DNA of 64,000 bases, taken from assembly GCF_001650735.1 (NCBI RefSeq), contig NZ_LXVY01000034.1, positions 62,001 to 126,000 on the forward strand, given 5' to 3'. The stretch comes from Sphingomonas sp. TDK1 (GTDB lineage Bacteria; Pseudomonadota; Alphaproteobacteria; Sphingomonadales; Sphingomonadaceae). The position numbers were made by a program, and so were the translations under genes. The notes beneath the pieces were generated by a model. That model worked only from the letters and a program-made list of their open reading frames with translations, made no database searches and was not told the origin of the DNA. Of the stretch, positions 16,672 through 25,824 are shown piece after piece (the stretch's first letter is position 1; each line of letters begins with the position of its first letter).

Positions 16672-18459
16672 TCAGGCCTCGGTTGGTTCGGTGCTCGGGT
16701 TGCGCCGCGAACGGTTTAGGCGCGGTTCGCGCTGCAACCCGGCAGCTTCCTTGATGGAGCGGCGCATCTCGTCGCGCTTTTCGTGGATGGATGCAATCAC
16801 CGGTCCGACGCCGAGGCCGAGATCGACAAGCAGCGCCTCGGAAAGCTGCAGCGAGCTCTCCAGCGTTTCCGGCACCGCGTCGGTCGCGCCGGCCTTGTAG
16901 AGCTCGGCCGCGTGCGCGGCATCGCGCGCGCGCGCAATGATCGGCAGGTTCGGGACCCAGCCGCGCACGCGCTTCGCGAGGCGAACGGTGAGCACGGGAT
17001 CGTCCATCGTCAGTACCAGCGCGCGGGCGCGGCCGAGCTGGAGCTGGTCGACCAGTTCGCTGCGGGTGACGTCACCGAACAGCACATGGAAACCGGCGCG
17101 ACGCGCACGCACCACCGTGTCGATGTCGGCATCGACGGCGACATAGGGCTTGTCATGCCGGCGGAGCATCTCGGCTACCGTCCGCCCGACGCGACCGAAG
17201 CCGATAACCACCGTACCGCCTTCGACCTGCGCGAGTTCCTCGCTCTCGATCTGGGCGCCATTCTTGCCTTCGATCTTTCGTGCCGCGCCGCGACCTGCTT
17301 TGGCGAGCAGCGGCGTGGCGGTAAGGCCGATCGCGGTGACGGCGCTCCAGAAGGCCGCGGTGCCGGGCGCGATGAGCCCTGCCGCCCCGGCGACGCCGAG
17401 CACGATGAGGGTCGTCTCCGAAGGGCTGGCCATCAGCACGCCGGTCTCCGCGGCCGTGCCCATGCGCGCACCGGAGAGGCGCAGCAGCACCGTCGTCACG
17501 GCGACCTTCACCACCATGACGAGCAAACTTGCGCCCAGCAGCGCCGCCCAGTTGGACGCGACGAAGCCCAGATCGAGCTGCATGCCGACGGTGAGCAGGA
17601 AAACACCGAGCGCGAGGCCTTTGAACGGCGCGGTAATCGCTTCGACTTCGCCGTGATATTCGGTCTCGGCGATCAGCAAGCCCGCGATCAACGCGCCGAC
17701 GATCGGCGACAGGCCCGCCGCCGTGGTGGCGAGGCTTGCCACGATCACGACCAGCAGGCTGGCGGCAAGGAAAAGCTCCGGGCTCTTGGTGCGAGCTGCC
17801 TGGGCGAACATGCGCGGCAGCACGATGCGGCCGCCGATGAACAGCGCCGCGACCGTCGCCGCGCCGATGCCCAGCGTCATCAGCAACTTGGTGACACCGG
17901 CGCCATCCGGATTGGGTGCCATCGCGCCCAGCCCGAAGATGATCGGCACCAGCGCGAGATCCTCGAACAGCAGCATGGCGAAGGCCGCACGCCCGACCGG
18001 GCTGGTCGTGCCCGCGATCGGAATCACCAGCGCGGTCGAGGAGAGCGCGAGGGCGAGGCCGAGCCCGATCGCGCCGCCGGTGCTAAGACCGGTGAGGTAG
18101 AGCAATGCGGCAAGGATCAGCCCCGATCCGAACAGCTCCGCCGCGCCGGTGCCGAACACCAACGATCGCATTGCCCAGAGGCGCTTGAACGAAAGCTCCA
18201 GCCCGATCGAGAACAGCAGCAGGATGATACCGAACTCGGCGAACGGCTCGATCGAGTGCGCGTCGGAGATGGTGAGATAATAGAGCCAGGGCGCCTGGCC
18301 GACCAGGCTGCCGAGCCCGAACGGCCCGACCAGCAGGCCGGCGAGGATGAAACCGATCACCGGGCTGATGCGGAAGCGCGCGAAGGCGGGAATGACGAGG
18401 CCGGCGGCGCCCAGGATTACCAGCGTATCGCTGAAGCCGTGGTTGGACAGGCTCAGCAT
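16672..18459 (-). CDS. CPA2 family monovalent cation:proton antiporter with TrkA-N domain (KefB/C-like)
   Basis: The 595-residue protein has about 12 transmembrane helices characteristic of the Na+/H+ exchanger fold (residues 1-380, e.g. LVILGAAGLVIPAFARFRISPVIGF and LLLFSIGLELSF). A C-terminal Rossmann TrkA-N domain begins GTVVIGFGRVGRTVAEML and binds NAD(H) in Kef proteins. The family exchanges K+ or Na+ for H+, or effluxes K+ in electrophile stress. The ATG at 18459 is chosen over a TTG seven codons upstream. The downstream hypothetical exported protein is probably in the same operon. The icd terminator lies upstream. Confidence 0.9.
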   Translation of the reverse strand: MLSLSNHGFSDTLVILGAAGLVIPAFARFRISPVIGFILAGLLVGPFGLGSLVGQAPWLYYLTISDAHSIEPFAEFGIILLLFSIGLELSFKRLWAMRSLVFGTGAAELFGSGLILAALLYLTGLSTGGAIGLGLALALSSTALVIPIAGTTSPVGRAAFAMLLFEDLALVPIIFGLGAMAPNPDGAGVTKLLMTLGIGAATVAALFIGGRIVLPRMFAQAARTKSPELFLAASLLVVIVASLATTAAGLSPIVGALIAGLLIAETEYHGEVEAITAPFKGLALGVFLLTVGMQLDLGFVASNWAALLGASLLVMVVKVAVTTVLLRLSGARMGTAAETGVLMASPSETTLIVLGVAGAAGLIAPGTAAFWSAVTAIGLTATPLLAKAGRGAARKIEGKNGAQIESEELAQVEGGTVVIGFGRVGRTVAEMLRRHDKPYVAVDADIDTVVRARRAGFHVLFGDVTRSELVDQLQLGRARALVLTMDDPVLTVRLAKRVRGWVPNLPIIARARDAAHAAELYKAGATDAVPETLESSLQLSEALLVDLGLGVGPVIASIHEKRDEMRRSIKEAAGLQREPRLNRSRRNPSTEPTEA

Positions 18460-18593
18460 GCGATGTCCCGGTGTGCGCAAGCGGGCGCGGGGCGGCGGGG
18501 TTGGAAGGAACAGAAAGGCCGATGGCCGGTGGCGGGTTTTGCTCGCTCGGTCATGCGCCCTAGAGACGATGCGGGGCCCGGCATTGCAAGTAG

Positions 18594-18618
18594 AAAAGCC
18601 CGCCAGTGGCGGGCTTTT
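18594..18618. terminator. Rho-independent terminator after icd
   Basis: AAAAGCCCGCC and GGCGGGCTTTT form an 11-bp perfect stem with a three-base loop. A-rich and T-rich ends give a U tract in either direction. It lies 27 bases after the icd stop and separates icd from the CPA2 antiporter. Confidence 0.85.
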
Positions 18619-18645
18619 CCGTAGCTTTACGTAGAGGGTAGCGGC

Positions 18646-19866
18646 TTACTGCCAGCTGCCCATCGCGGTTTCGAGGTTGACACGGATCGCCTCGAAGAAC
18701 TGCTCGGTGGTCATCCAGGCCTGGTCCGGGCCGATCAGCAGCGCGAGGTCCTTGGTCATCTTGCCGCTCTCGACGGTCTCGATGCAGACCTTCTCCAGCG
18801 TCTCGGCGAAGCGGGTCACCTCGGGGGTGCCGTCGAACTTGCCGCGATACTTCAGGCCGCCGGTCCAGGCGAAGATCGACGCGATCGGGTTGGTCGAGGT
18901 CGCCTTGCCCTGCTGGTGCTGGCGATAGTGGCGGGTGACGGTGCCGTGCGCCGCTTCCGCCTCGATCGTCTTGCCGTCCGGGGTCATCAGCACCGAGGTC
19001 ATCAGGCCCAGCGAGCCGAAGCCCTGCGCCACCTGGTCCGACTGGACGTCGCCGTCATAGTTCTTGCAGGCCCAGACGAATTCGCCGTGCCACTTGAGCG
19101 CCGAGGCGACCATGTCGTCGATCAGGCGGTGCTCGTAGACGATGCCGGCGCTCTGGAACTGGTCCTTGAACTCGGTCTCGAACACCTCGGCGAAGATGTC
19201 CTTGAAGCGGCCGTCATAGGCCTTGAGGATCGTGTTCTTAGTCGACAGGTACAGCGGCCAGTTGCGGCCGAGCGCATAGTTCATCGAGGCGCGCGCGAAA
19301 TCGCGGATCGACTCGTCGAGATTGTACATGCCCATGGCGACGCCGGCCTGCGGGAAGTCGAACACCTCGTGCTCGATCGTCTCGCCATTCTCGCCTTCCC
19401 ACTTCATGGTCAGCTTGCCCTTGCCGGGCACCTTGAAGTCGGTCGCCTTGTACTGGTCGCCGAAGGCGTGACGGCCGACGACGATCGGCTTGGTCCAGCC
19501 CGGGATCAGGCGCGGCACGTTCGAGATCACGATCGGCTCGCGGAAGATCACGCCGCCCAGGATGTTGCGGATCGTGCCGTTCGGCGACTTCCACATCTTC
19601 TTGAGGCTGAATTCCTCGACGCGCTGTTCGTCCGGGGTGATCGTCGCGCACTTCACGCCGACGCCGTACTGCTTGATCGCGTTGGCCGAATCGATGGTGA
19701 TCTGGTCGTTGGTCTCGTCGCGCTTCTGCACCGAGAGATCATAGTATTTCAGATCGATGTCGAGGTACGGGAGGATCAGGCGCTCGCGAATCCATTCCCA
19801 GATGATCCGCGTCATTTCGTCGCCGTCGATCTCCACGACGGGCGTTGCAACCTTGATCTTCGCCAT
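18646..19866 (-). CDS. icd: NADP-dependent isocitrate dehydrogenase
   Basis: The 406-residue protein is the dimeric eukaryote-like NADP-IDH type found in alphaproteobacteria. Signatures are VVEIDGDEMTRIIWEWI near the N-terminus, the substrate loop KSPNGTIRNILGGVIFREPI, GRHAFGDQYKATD, and the dehydrogenase signature around NYDGDVQSDQVAQGFGSLGL. The NADP-binding region includes AHGTVTRHYRQHQQGKATSTNP. It oxidises isocitrate to 2-oxoglutarate in the TCA cycle. The ATG has AGGAAAG upstream on the minus strand. The upstream 115 bp must hold its promoter. Confidence 0.97.
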   Translation of the reverse strand: MAKIKVATPVVEIDGDEMTRIIWEWIRERLILPYLDIDLKYYDLSVQKRDETNDQITIDSANAIKQYGVGVKCATITPDEQRVEEFSLKKMWKSPNGTIRNILGGVIFREPIVISNVPRLIPGWTKPIVVGRHAFGDQYKATDFKVPGKGKLTMKWEGENGETIEHEVFDFPQAGVAMGMYNLDESIRDFARASMNYALGRNWPLYLSTKNTILKAYDGRFKDIFAEVFETEFKDQFQSAGIVYEHRLIDDMVASALKWHGEFVWACKNYDGDVQSDQVAQGFGSLGLMTSVLMTPDGKTIEAEAAHGTVTRHYRQHQQGKATSTNPIASIFAWTGGLKYRGKFDGTPEVTRFAETLEKVCIETVESGKMTKDLALLIGPDQAWMTTEQFFEAIRVNLETAMGSWQ

Positions 19867-19981
19867 AAGCTCGCTTTCCTGAGACAGGTGGGTTTAGGGG
19901 AGCGTCTAGGGGCAAGGGCAGGGGGGATCAAGCGGTTGCGGCGGCAAAGCGCGTGAAGCCCATGCTCTCTCCCCGGGACGG

Positions 19982-20776
19982 TCAGTACAGACGTTCGACG
20001 GGCGCGTCGAAACGATAGCCGACGCCGCGCTCGGTAACCACCGACGGCGACGGTGTATCCGCCAGGGTCAACTTCCGCCGCAGCCGCAGCACCTGCACAT
20101 CGACGCTGCGATCGAAGATGTCCTCGTGCGTGCGGGTCGACTGCAGCAGCTGCGCGCGCGACAGCACCCGCTGGGGTGCCTCCAGAAAGGCGGTAAGCAG
20201 GGCATATTCGCCCTTGGTCAGCGGCACGCTTCTGCCCTTGGGGTCGCGCAGGCTGCGGGTACGGCACCGCAATTCCCAGCCGAGAAAGCGATAGCCGCCG
20301 GTCTGGCGGGGGTTGCCGCTGGCGAGTCTGCCCAGTTCCTGCCGCCGCACGATCGCGCGGGCACGTGCGACCAGCTCGCGTGGGTGGAACGGCCAGGTCA
20401 GGTAATCGTCGGCGCCAAGCTCGAACGCCAGAATGCGATCGATGTCGTCCGAGACCTGGTTGCTCATCACGATGACCGGGATCTCCGATCGATCGCGGAT
20501 GCGTCGCAGCACGTCCATGCCGTCCGCATCCTTCAGTTGCTGGTTGAGCAGCACCATGCCGAAGCGGCCGCCGCGAAGTTGCTCCATGGCCTGGCCGGGA
20601 TCGTCCAGCACGACCGTGGGGCACTCCTGGCGCTCCAGATAGGCGGCGATGGGATCTCGCATCAGGGGGGCGTCGTCGATCAGGAGAACGCGACCGAGCG
20701 TCACGCTCGGCAGCTTGAAATCGATCAGGGGTATCATCTCAAATCCGACATTGGCGCTGCCGCCAGATCCGGCCAT
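19982..20776 (-). CDS. OmpR-type response regulator with degenerate receiver domain
   Basis: The 264-residue protein has a receiver domain (residues about 28-145) and an OmpR/PhoB winged helix (about 160-258; LTKGEYALLTAFLEAPQRVLSR, RSVDVQVLRLRRKL, VTERGVGYRF). The receiver keeps the acidic pair Asp34-Asp35 and Ser105. The phosphoacceptor position has Asn78 (VLLNQQLKD) instead of Asp, and the invariant Lys is Trp128 (ADDYLTWPF). Ordinary phosphorylation is therefore unlikely. No histidine kinase is adjacent. A shorter start at the ATG at 20737 would trim 13 residues without touching the domain. It is monocistronic, with a hairpin separating it from the P450 gene. Confidence 0.88.
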   Translation of the reverse strand: MAGSGGSANVGFEMIPLIDFKLPSVTLGRVLLIDDAPLMRDPIAAYLERQECPTVVLDDPGQAMEQLRGGRFGMVLLNQQLKDADGMDVLRRIRDRSEIPVIVMSNQVSDDIDRILAFELGADDYLTWPFHPRELVARARAIVRRQELGRLASGNPRQTGGYRFLGWELRCRTRSLRDPKGRSVPLTKGEYALLTAFLEAPQRVLSRAQLLQSTRTHEDIFDRSVDVQVLRLRRKLTLADTPSPSVVTERGVGYRFDAPVERLY

Positions 20777-20974
20777 GCCGCGGCCATCCTTGCGGGGCTG
20801 GGGAGATCGCAGCCTTGGCGGACACGGTTCGGGTGAATGCGACGTTGCCTCTCCTGCAAATCGGGGCGTCCCTGCTGCACCCTTTCTGCGCGTACAGCAT
20901 GCCTTAGAGCCCCAAGAGGCGGCCTGTCCCGTGAAAAGGGCCGGCTCAGACTACGGTATAGGGGGCTTGAAATC

Positions 20975-21009
20975 GCGGGCGCCGCCCTACCGCGGGTTGC
21001 GGCGCCCGC
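20975..21009 (-). terminator. Hairpin after cytochrome P450 gene
   Basis: GCGGGCGCCGC and GCGGCGCCCGC form an 11-bp perfect stem around a 13-base loop. It lies 7 bases downstream of the P450 stop on the minus strand. No clear U tract follows. Confidence 0.5.
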
Positions 21010-21016
21010 ACCGGAA

Positions 21017-22243
21017 TCAATCTATCCGGACCATTATCTCGCGATAGCCGTGGATGAAGCAGGCGGGCACGCGCACCGGGTCCGCCACCACGCCAACGCG
21101 CATCTCGCGATCCAGCATCGCCTCGAGGAGGATGCTGACCTGGAGTTCGGCCAGGCGCGCACCGACGCAGCGGTGGATGCCATGACCGTAGGACAGGTGG
21201 CGCCGTGCGTTGTGCCGGTCGACACGGAACCCATCGGCATCCTCGCCGAACACGGATTCGTCCCTGTTCGCGGAAATGTACCAAAGAACCAATTTGTCGC
21301 CCGCTGCGATCTGCTGGCCGTCGAGCGTGCATTCCCGGGTGGCGGTGCGTGCCATATGGGCGACCGGCGTCTGCCACCGGATCGTTTCCGAGACTGCATT
21401 GGCGACGAGCGAGCGATCGGCGTCGAGCAGTGCGCGCTGCTCCGGGTACTGATCCAGTGCATAGACCAGCCCGGACATGGTGTTGCGGGTCGTGTCGTTG
21501 CCGCCGACGATCAGGAGCGAGAGATTGCCCATGAACTCGTTGAACGGCATCTGGCCCATCGCTTCCGAACGGATCATCATGCTGAGCAGGTCGGGCCCGG
21601 GTGCTTCGCTCAGCCGCTGGTCCCACAGCGCCTTGAAATAGAGGCCCGCCTCCTGGATCTTGGCGAAACGGACATCGGCAAGCGCGGGATCCTGCATCAG
21701 CTCGATATCGCCCATCCAGTCCGACCATTCCGCCAGCTTGGCACGTTCCTCCCAGGGGAAAGCGAAGAGAATGGCGAGCATCTGCGTGGTGAGTTCGCGA
21801 GAGACGCGGGTGACCCAGTCGAAGGGCGTCCGACGCGGGAGGGAGTCCAGCACCGTGGCCGTGCGATGGCGGAGATCCTCGGCCATTCGCTGCACGGCGC
21901 CCGGGGTAAAGGCGGGGGCGACGGTGCGACGCTGGGCGGTGTGGATCGGGGGATCGCGGCCGATGAACATTGGATTGCGCCGCGCATCGGGCTGGAGCGG
22001 CACGATGTTGAAGCCGCCGATTTCCGAGGAGAAGAGGTCTGGCTGCGCTTCCACCTCGGTGATCGCCGCGTGGCTGCTGATCGACCAATAGGGGCCGAAG
22101 CGCGACTGGGGCACATATTGTACGGGCGCATGGGCGCGGAGTTGCCGGAACGGCGCACGCCAGCTGCCATCGCGATAGAGTTCGAGACGGCTGACGTCGA
22201 TGGGATCGAGGATATCGGATACGCTAAAGGATACCGGGAGCAT
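21017..22243 (-). CDS. Cytochrome P450
   Basis: The 408-residue soluble bacterial P450 has the I-helix oxygen-binding motif GGNDTTRN, the K-helix ExxR (SETIRWQ), and the haem loop LSYGHGIHRCVGARLAEL, in which the Cys is the thiolate ligand. The first loop residue, usually Phe, is Tyr. Start: ATG at 22243 with GGAGG four bases upstream; a GTG ten codons earlier lacks a site. P450s insert oxygen into a lipophilic substrate using a ferredoxin/reductase pair, which is not encoded nearby. The gene lies 57 bp behind hlyD, with a strong hairpin between them. Confidence 0.94.
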   Translation of the reverse strand: MLPVSFSVSDILDPIDVSRLELYRDGSWRAPFRQLRAHAPVQYVPQSRFGPYWSISSHAAITEVEAQPDLFSSEIGGFNIVPLQPDARRNPMFIGRDPPIHTAQRRTVAPAFTPGAVQRMAEDLRHRTATVLDSLPRRTPFDWVTRVSRELTTQMLAILFAFPWEERAKLAEWSDWMGDIELMQDPALADVRFAKIQEAGLYFKALWDQRLSEAPGPDLLSMMIRSEAMGQMPFNEFMGNLSLLIVGGNDTTRNTMSGLVYALDQYPEQRALLDADRSLVANAVSETIRWQTPVAHMARTATRECTLDGQQIAAGDKLVLWYISANRDESVFGEDADGFRVDRHNARRHLSYGHGIHRCVGARLAELQVSILLEAMLDREMRVGVVADPVRVPACFIHGYREIMVRID

Positions 22244-22269
22244 TACGCCTCCAATGGGGAACGCAGGGA

Positions 22270-22298
22270 GCACGCCGCCCGAAACAAGGGCGGCGTGC
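22270..22298 (-). terminator. Hairpin between hlyD-like and P450 genes
   Basis: An 11-bp perfect stem, GCACGCCGCCC paired with GGGCGGCGTGC, has a 7-base loop. It starts 2 bases after the HlyD-family stop and ends 26 bases before the P450 start. No T run follows, so it could be a terminator or a processing/attenuation site. Confidence 0.55.
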
Positions 22299-22300
22299 GA

Positions 22301-23692
22301 TTACTGTTCTCGGGCAGCCTCTCTACGGATCTGTTCGACCGGCTGGACGAGATAGGTCAGGATCGAGCGCCGCCCGATCGAGATGTCGTTGGTGGTGGCG
22401 AGGCCGGCGCCGAGCGGCACCTTGCCCTTCTCGGTATCGATGCTCGCCTTCTGCAACGAGATGCGCGCAAGGAAATACGGACCGATATCCTTGTCCGGCA
22501 CCGCATCGCGGCTGATGGTGAGGATGCGGCCAGGGATGGTGCCATAGGTGGTGAAGGGGAAGGCCTGCAGCTTCACCGCGACTGGCTGGCCCGGTCGCAC
22601 GAAGCCCGCATCCCGATTGAGCACCTTCGCCTCCACGGTCAGGCCACCGTTCGGCACGATGATCATCAGGGGCTTGGCAGGCTCGACCACCCCGCCGATC
22701 GTGTGGACGGAGAGCTGCTGGACCGTTCCCGAAACCGGGGCATAAAGCCGTTGAAGGCGTGACTTTTCGCGTGCCTTGCGCAGCTCTTCTTCCCGCAGCA
22801 CCTGATCGCCCTGCGCCTTGGCCAGCTCCGCGAGCGCGCGCTGCTGGGCCTCCGCGCGGGTCTGGACACCCTGCTCGTCGAACTTTCGCGCTTCCGAAAG
22901 GGCGCGCACCTGCTGGGCTTCGGCCACCTTGCGCTCGCCGCCTTCGGAATGGCGCTGGCGTTCCAGCTCCATCAGGCGGAGGCCCGGCGCATAGCCCTTG
23001 GCGGCAAGGCCGTTCATCGCATCGATCTCGGCGTCGAGCACCGGTGCGGTGGCGTGGTATTTGCGAACCTGCTCGGCTGCCGCCCTTGCGTCGGCCAAGG
23101 CAGACTGGCGGGCCGCTCCATAGCCGTGCACGGCCGCTTCGATCTGGGCGAGCTGTGCGGCGATCAGGCGCTGCTGGGTTTCGATCACCTCGGGCGGGGT
23201 GCCTACCGGTGCCTCGAAGCGAAGCGGACCGCCGCGCAGCGCATCCGCGATCGCCTTCGCGCGAGCGACGTCGAGCTTTGCGGTCGCCAGCGCCTGTTCG
23301 GCCTGACGCTCTTCCGCGCCGGAAACCGTAGGATCCAGGTCGAGCAGCGGCTGGCCTTTCCGCACCACGTCGCCCTCATGGACGAAGATGTGGCGGACCA
23401 CGCCCGTTTCCGAGGCCTGCACCAGCTTGACGCTGTCGGCGGGCACGATGCTGCCTTCGGCCGAGGCGACGACATCGACCTTTCCGAAGATCGTCCACGC
23501 CAATGTGAGCGCGAAGCAGATCAGCAGCGCCCAGGCAGTGACGCGACCGGTGGGGGACACCGGCTTTTCGATCACCTCCAGCGCTGCCGGCAGAAAGTCG
23601 GGCTCGTGGCTGGTAAGCCTGCCCTTGGTGCGCGCTTTCTCGGCGCGAACAGCCTCCACCCAGAGCTGGGCGTAATGGCGCAGCGCGCTCAT
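22301..23692 (-). CDS. HlyD family type I secretion periplasmic adaptor
   Basis: The 463-residue protein has a short cytoplasmic N-terminus, one transmembrane helix (VTAWALLICFALTLAWTIFG), a lipoyl half-motif (GVVRHIFVHEGDVVRKGQPLLDLDPT), a long coiled-coil region (about residues 95-300, Ala/Glu/Arg/Gln-rich) and the second lipoyl/beta-barrel part (APVSGTVQQLSVHTIGGVV, RPGQPVAVKLQAFPFTTYG). It links the inner-membrane ABC exporter to TolC. Its ATG at 23692 overlaps the ABC stop by four bases, so translation is coupled. Last gene of the tolC-ABC-hlyD operon. Confidence 0.95.
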   Translation of the reverse strand: MSALRHYAQLWVEAVRAEKARTKGRLTSHEPDFLPAALEVIEKPVSPTGRVTAWALLICFALTLAWTIFGKVDVVASAEGSIVPADSVKLVQASETGVVRHIFVHEGDVVRKGQPLLDLDPTVSGAEERQAEQALATAKLDVARAKAIADALRGGPLRFEAPVGTPPEVIETQQRLIAAQLAQIEAAVHGYGAARQSALADARAAAEQVRKYHATAPVLDAEIDAMNGLAAKGYAPGLRLMELERQRHSEGGERKVAEAQQVRALSEARKFDEQGVQTRAEAQQRALAELAKAQGDQVLREEELRKAREKSRLQRLYAPVSGTVQQLSVHTIGGVVEPAKPLMIIVPNGGLTVEAKVLNRDAGFVRPGQPVAVKLQAFPFTTYGTIPGRILTISRDAVPDKDIGPYFLARISLQKASIDTEKGKVPLGAGLATTNDISIGRRSILTYLVQPVEQIRREAAREQ

Positions 23693-25824
23693 GCGACGAA
23701 CCCCTGTGTCACGCCCGCCTGACGGCGGTGGAGATCGGCATAGCGCCCGTCGAGGGCGAGCAATTCCTGATGGCTGCCCCGCTCGACGATATGGCCGCGC
23801 TCCAGAGCGATGATGCTGTCGCACTGGCGAATGGCGGACAGGCGGTGTGCGATGATCAGTACGGTGCGCCCCGCCGCCATCGCCTTGAGGTTCGTCTGAA
23901 TTATTTCCTCGCTTTCGGCGTCGAGCGCCGAGGTCGCTTCGTCGAAGATCAGGATGCGCGGATCGGTGACGAGCGCGCGGGCAATGGCCAGCCGCTGGCG
24001 CTGCCCCCCGGAGAGGTTGGTACCTCGCTCCTCGATCATCGTGTCATAGCCTTGCGGGAGACGAGTGATGAACTCGTGCGCGCCAGCCAGTTCTGCCGCC
24101 GCGATCACCTGCTCCAGCGGCAGGGCGGGGTTGGAGAGGGCGATATTCTCCCGCACCGTGCGGCTGAACAGCAGGTTTTCCTGCAGCACCACGCCGATCT
24201 GACGACGCAACCAGGCGGGGTCGATCTGGGCCACGTCCACCCCGTCGATCAGCACCCGCCCGCCGGCGGGAACATACAGGCGCTGGAGCAGCTTGGTCAG
24301 CGTCGACTTGCCCGAGCCCGACGAGCCGACAATGCCGAGCGACTGCCCGGACAGGACAGTGAGATCGATATCCTCGAGCGTCCACGGTCCTTCCAGGCCA
24401 TAGCGGAACTTCACATTCTCGAACCGCACCTCGCCCCGCAGCGCCGGCAGCGCGACCTGGCTGCCCGAGCCGGGCTCGGTCGGCTGATTGAGCACGTCCC
24501 CCAACCGCGCAATCGAGATGCGCACCTGCTGGAAATCCTGCCAGAGCTGCGCCATGCGGATGACCGGACCGGAAAGCCGCTGGGCGAACATGTTGAACGC
24601 CACAAGACCACCGACGGTCAGCTCGTGCGCGATCACCTGCTTCGCGCCGAAATACAGGATGCCGGCCATGCTCAGCTTCGAAATCAGCTGGATCGCCTGG
24701 CTTCCGGTATTGCCCAGGTCGATCACGCGCTGGCTGGCGTGGGAATAGCCCGCGAGCTGCCGCTCCCATCGGTCCTGCCATTGCGGCTCCACCGCCGCGG
24801 CCTTGATCGTCTGGATGCCGCCGATGCTTTCGATGAGCAGCGCGTTGTTGGCCGAACCGCGCTCGAACTTGTCGTTGATCCGCGCGCGCAGCGGGCCGGT
24901 GACGAGGATGGCGACGCCAAAATAGGCGGGGATCGTGAGCACCGCGACAATCGAAAGCGACGGAGAGTAGACCCACATCGCGATCAAGAAGACGATCGTG
25001 AACAGCGGATCGATCAGCACCGACAGCGAAGCGTTGGTGAGGAACTCGCGTACCGATTCCAGCTGGCGCACCCGCATCGCGGTGTCGCCGACGCGGCGTG
25101 CCTCGAAATAGCCGAGCGGCAGCCGCAGCAGGTGCCAGAACAGCTTCGAGCCAAGCTCTACGTCGATCTTTTGACTGGTTTCGGAATAGAGGCGGGTGCG
25201 CAGCCAGCCGAATAGCGTCTCCCACACCGACACCGCAACGAATCCGATCGCCAGCACCGTGAGAGTCGAGAGCGTGTTGTGGACAAGCACCTTGTCGACG
25301 ATGTTCTGGAAAAACAGCGGCGCCGCCAGACCGAGCAGGTTCAGCACCAGCGTGATCAGCAGCACTTCCCCGATCAGCTTCCGGTATTTTGCAGCCTGGG
25401 GAATGAACCAGCTGAAGTCGAAGGCACGGGCGGCGGTGCCGACTGCCTCACGCGTGGTGACCAGCACTACTTCGCCAGACCAGAATTGCGACATCTCTTC
25501 GCGGTGAACCTTGATGATCCCGCCACGTGCGCGCTGGATCAGCGCCTCGTCCCCGGCGACGCGACCCAGCAGAAACCAGCCGTCGGGGCCGTTCGCCAGG
25601 GCAGGGAGGGGCAGGCGCGCGAGTTGGTCCCAACTCGCGCTGCGGCTGCGCGCCTTGGCACCTTCCTGGCGTCGGATCAGGCGCAGCATGTCCGTGGTGT
25701 CCAGCGGTGCCTGGTGGCCGATCGAGTGGCGCAGTTGGGCAGGATCGGCGGCGATACGGTGCATGCTCAGCAACTGGGCAAGCATGATGGGGCCGCTTTC
25801 GACCATATTCGAAGCGTCGCTCAC
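23689..25824 (-). CDS. Type I secretion ABC transporter, HlyB-like
   Basis: The 711-residue protein has an N-terminal C39-like domain (residues 1-130), six transmembrane helices (about 150-420) and a nucleotide-binding domain. The C39 domain lacks the catalytic Cys (GPIMLAQLLSMHRI where peptidases have QxxC). That makes it a non-cleaving CLD as in HlyB, which exports substrates with uncleaved C-terminal signals. NBD motifs: Walker A GSSGSGKST, signature LSGGQ, Walker B ILIFDEATSALD, H-loop IIAHR. It overlaps TolC and HlyD genes by four bases on each side. The GH81 protein upstream is the obvious substrate. Confidence 0.96.
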   Translation of the reverse strand: MSDASNMVESGPIMLAQLLSMHRIAADPAQLRHSIGHQAPLDTTDMLRLIRRQEGAKARSRSASWDQLARLPLPALANGPDGWFLLGRVAGDEALIQRARGGIIKVHREEMSQFWSGEVVLVTTREAVGTAARAFDFSWFIPQAAKYRKLIGEVLLITLVLNLLGLAAPLFFQNIVDKVLVHNTLSTLTVLAIGFVAVSVWETLFGWLRTRLYSETSQKIDVELGSKLFWHLLRLPLGYFEARRVGDTAMRVRQLESVREFLTNASLSVLIDPLFTIVFLIAMWVYSPSLSIVAVLTIPAYFGVAILVTGPLRARINDKFERGSANNALLIESIGGIQTIKAAAVEPQWQDRWERQLAGYSHASQRVIDLGNTGSQAIQLISKLSMAGILYFGAKQVIAHELTVGGLVAFNMFAQRLSGPVIRMAQLWQDFQQVRISIARLGDVLNQPTEPGSGSQVALPALRGEVRFENVKFRYGLEGPWTLEDIDLTVLSGQSLGIVGSSGSGKSTLTKLLQRLYVPAGGRVLIDGVDVAQIDPAWLRRQIGVVLQENLLFSRTVRENIALSNPALPLEQVIAAAELAGAHEFITRLPQGYDTMIEERGTNLSGGQRQRLAIARALVTDPRILIFDEATSALDAESEEIIQTNLKAMAAGRTVLIIAHRLSAIRQCDSIIALERGHIVERGSHQELLALDGRYADLHRRQAGVTQGFVA

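Noticed and set aside
20837..22762. Plus-strand open frame of 641 codons antisense to P450 and hlyD
   Set aside because: It covers two genes with definite motifs and shows no domain of its own.
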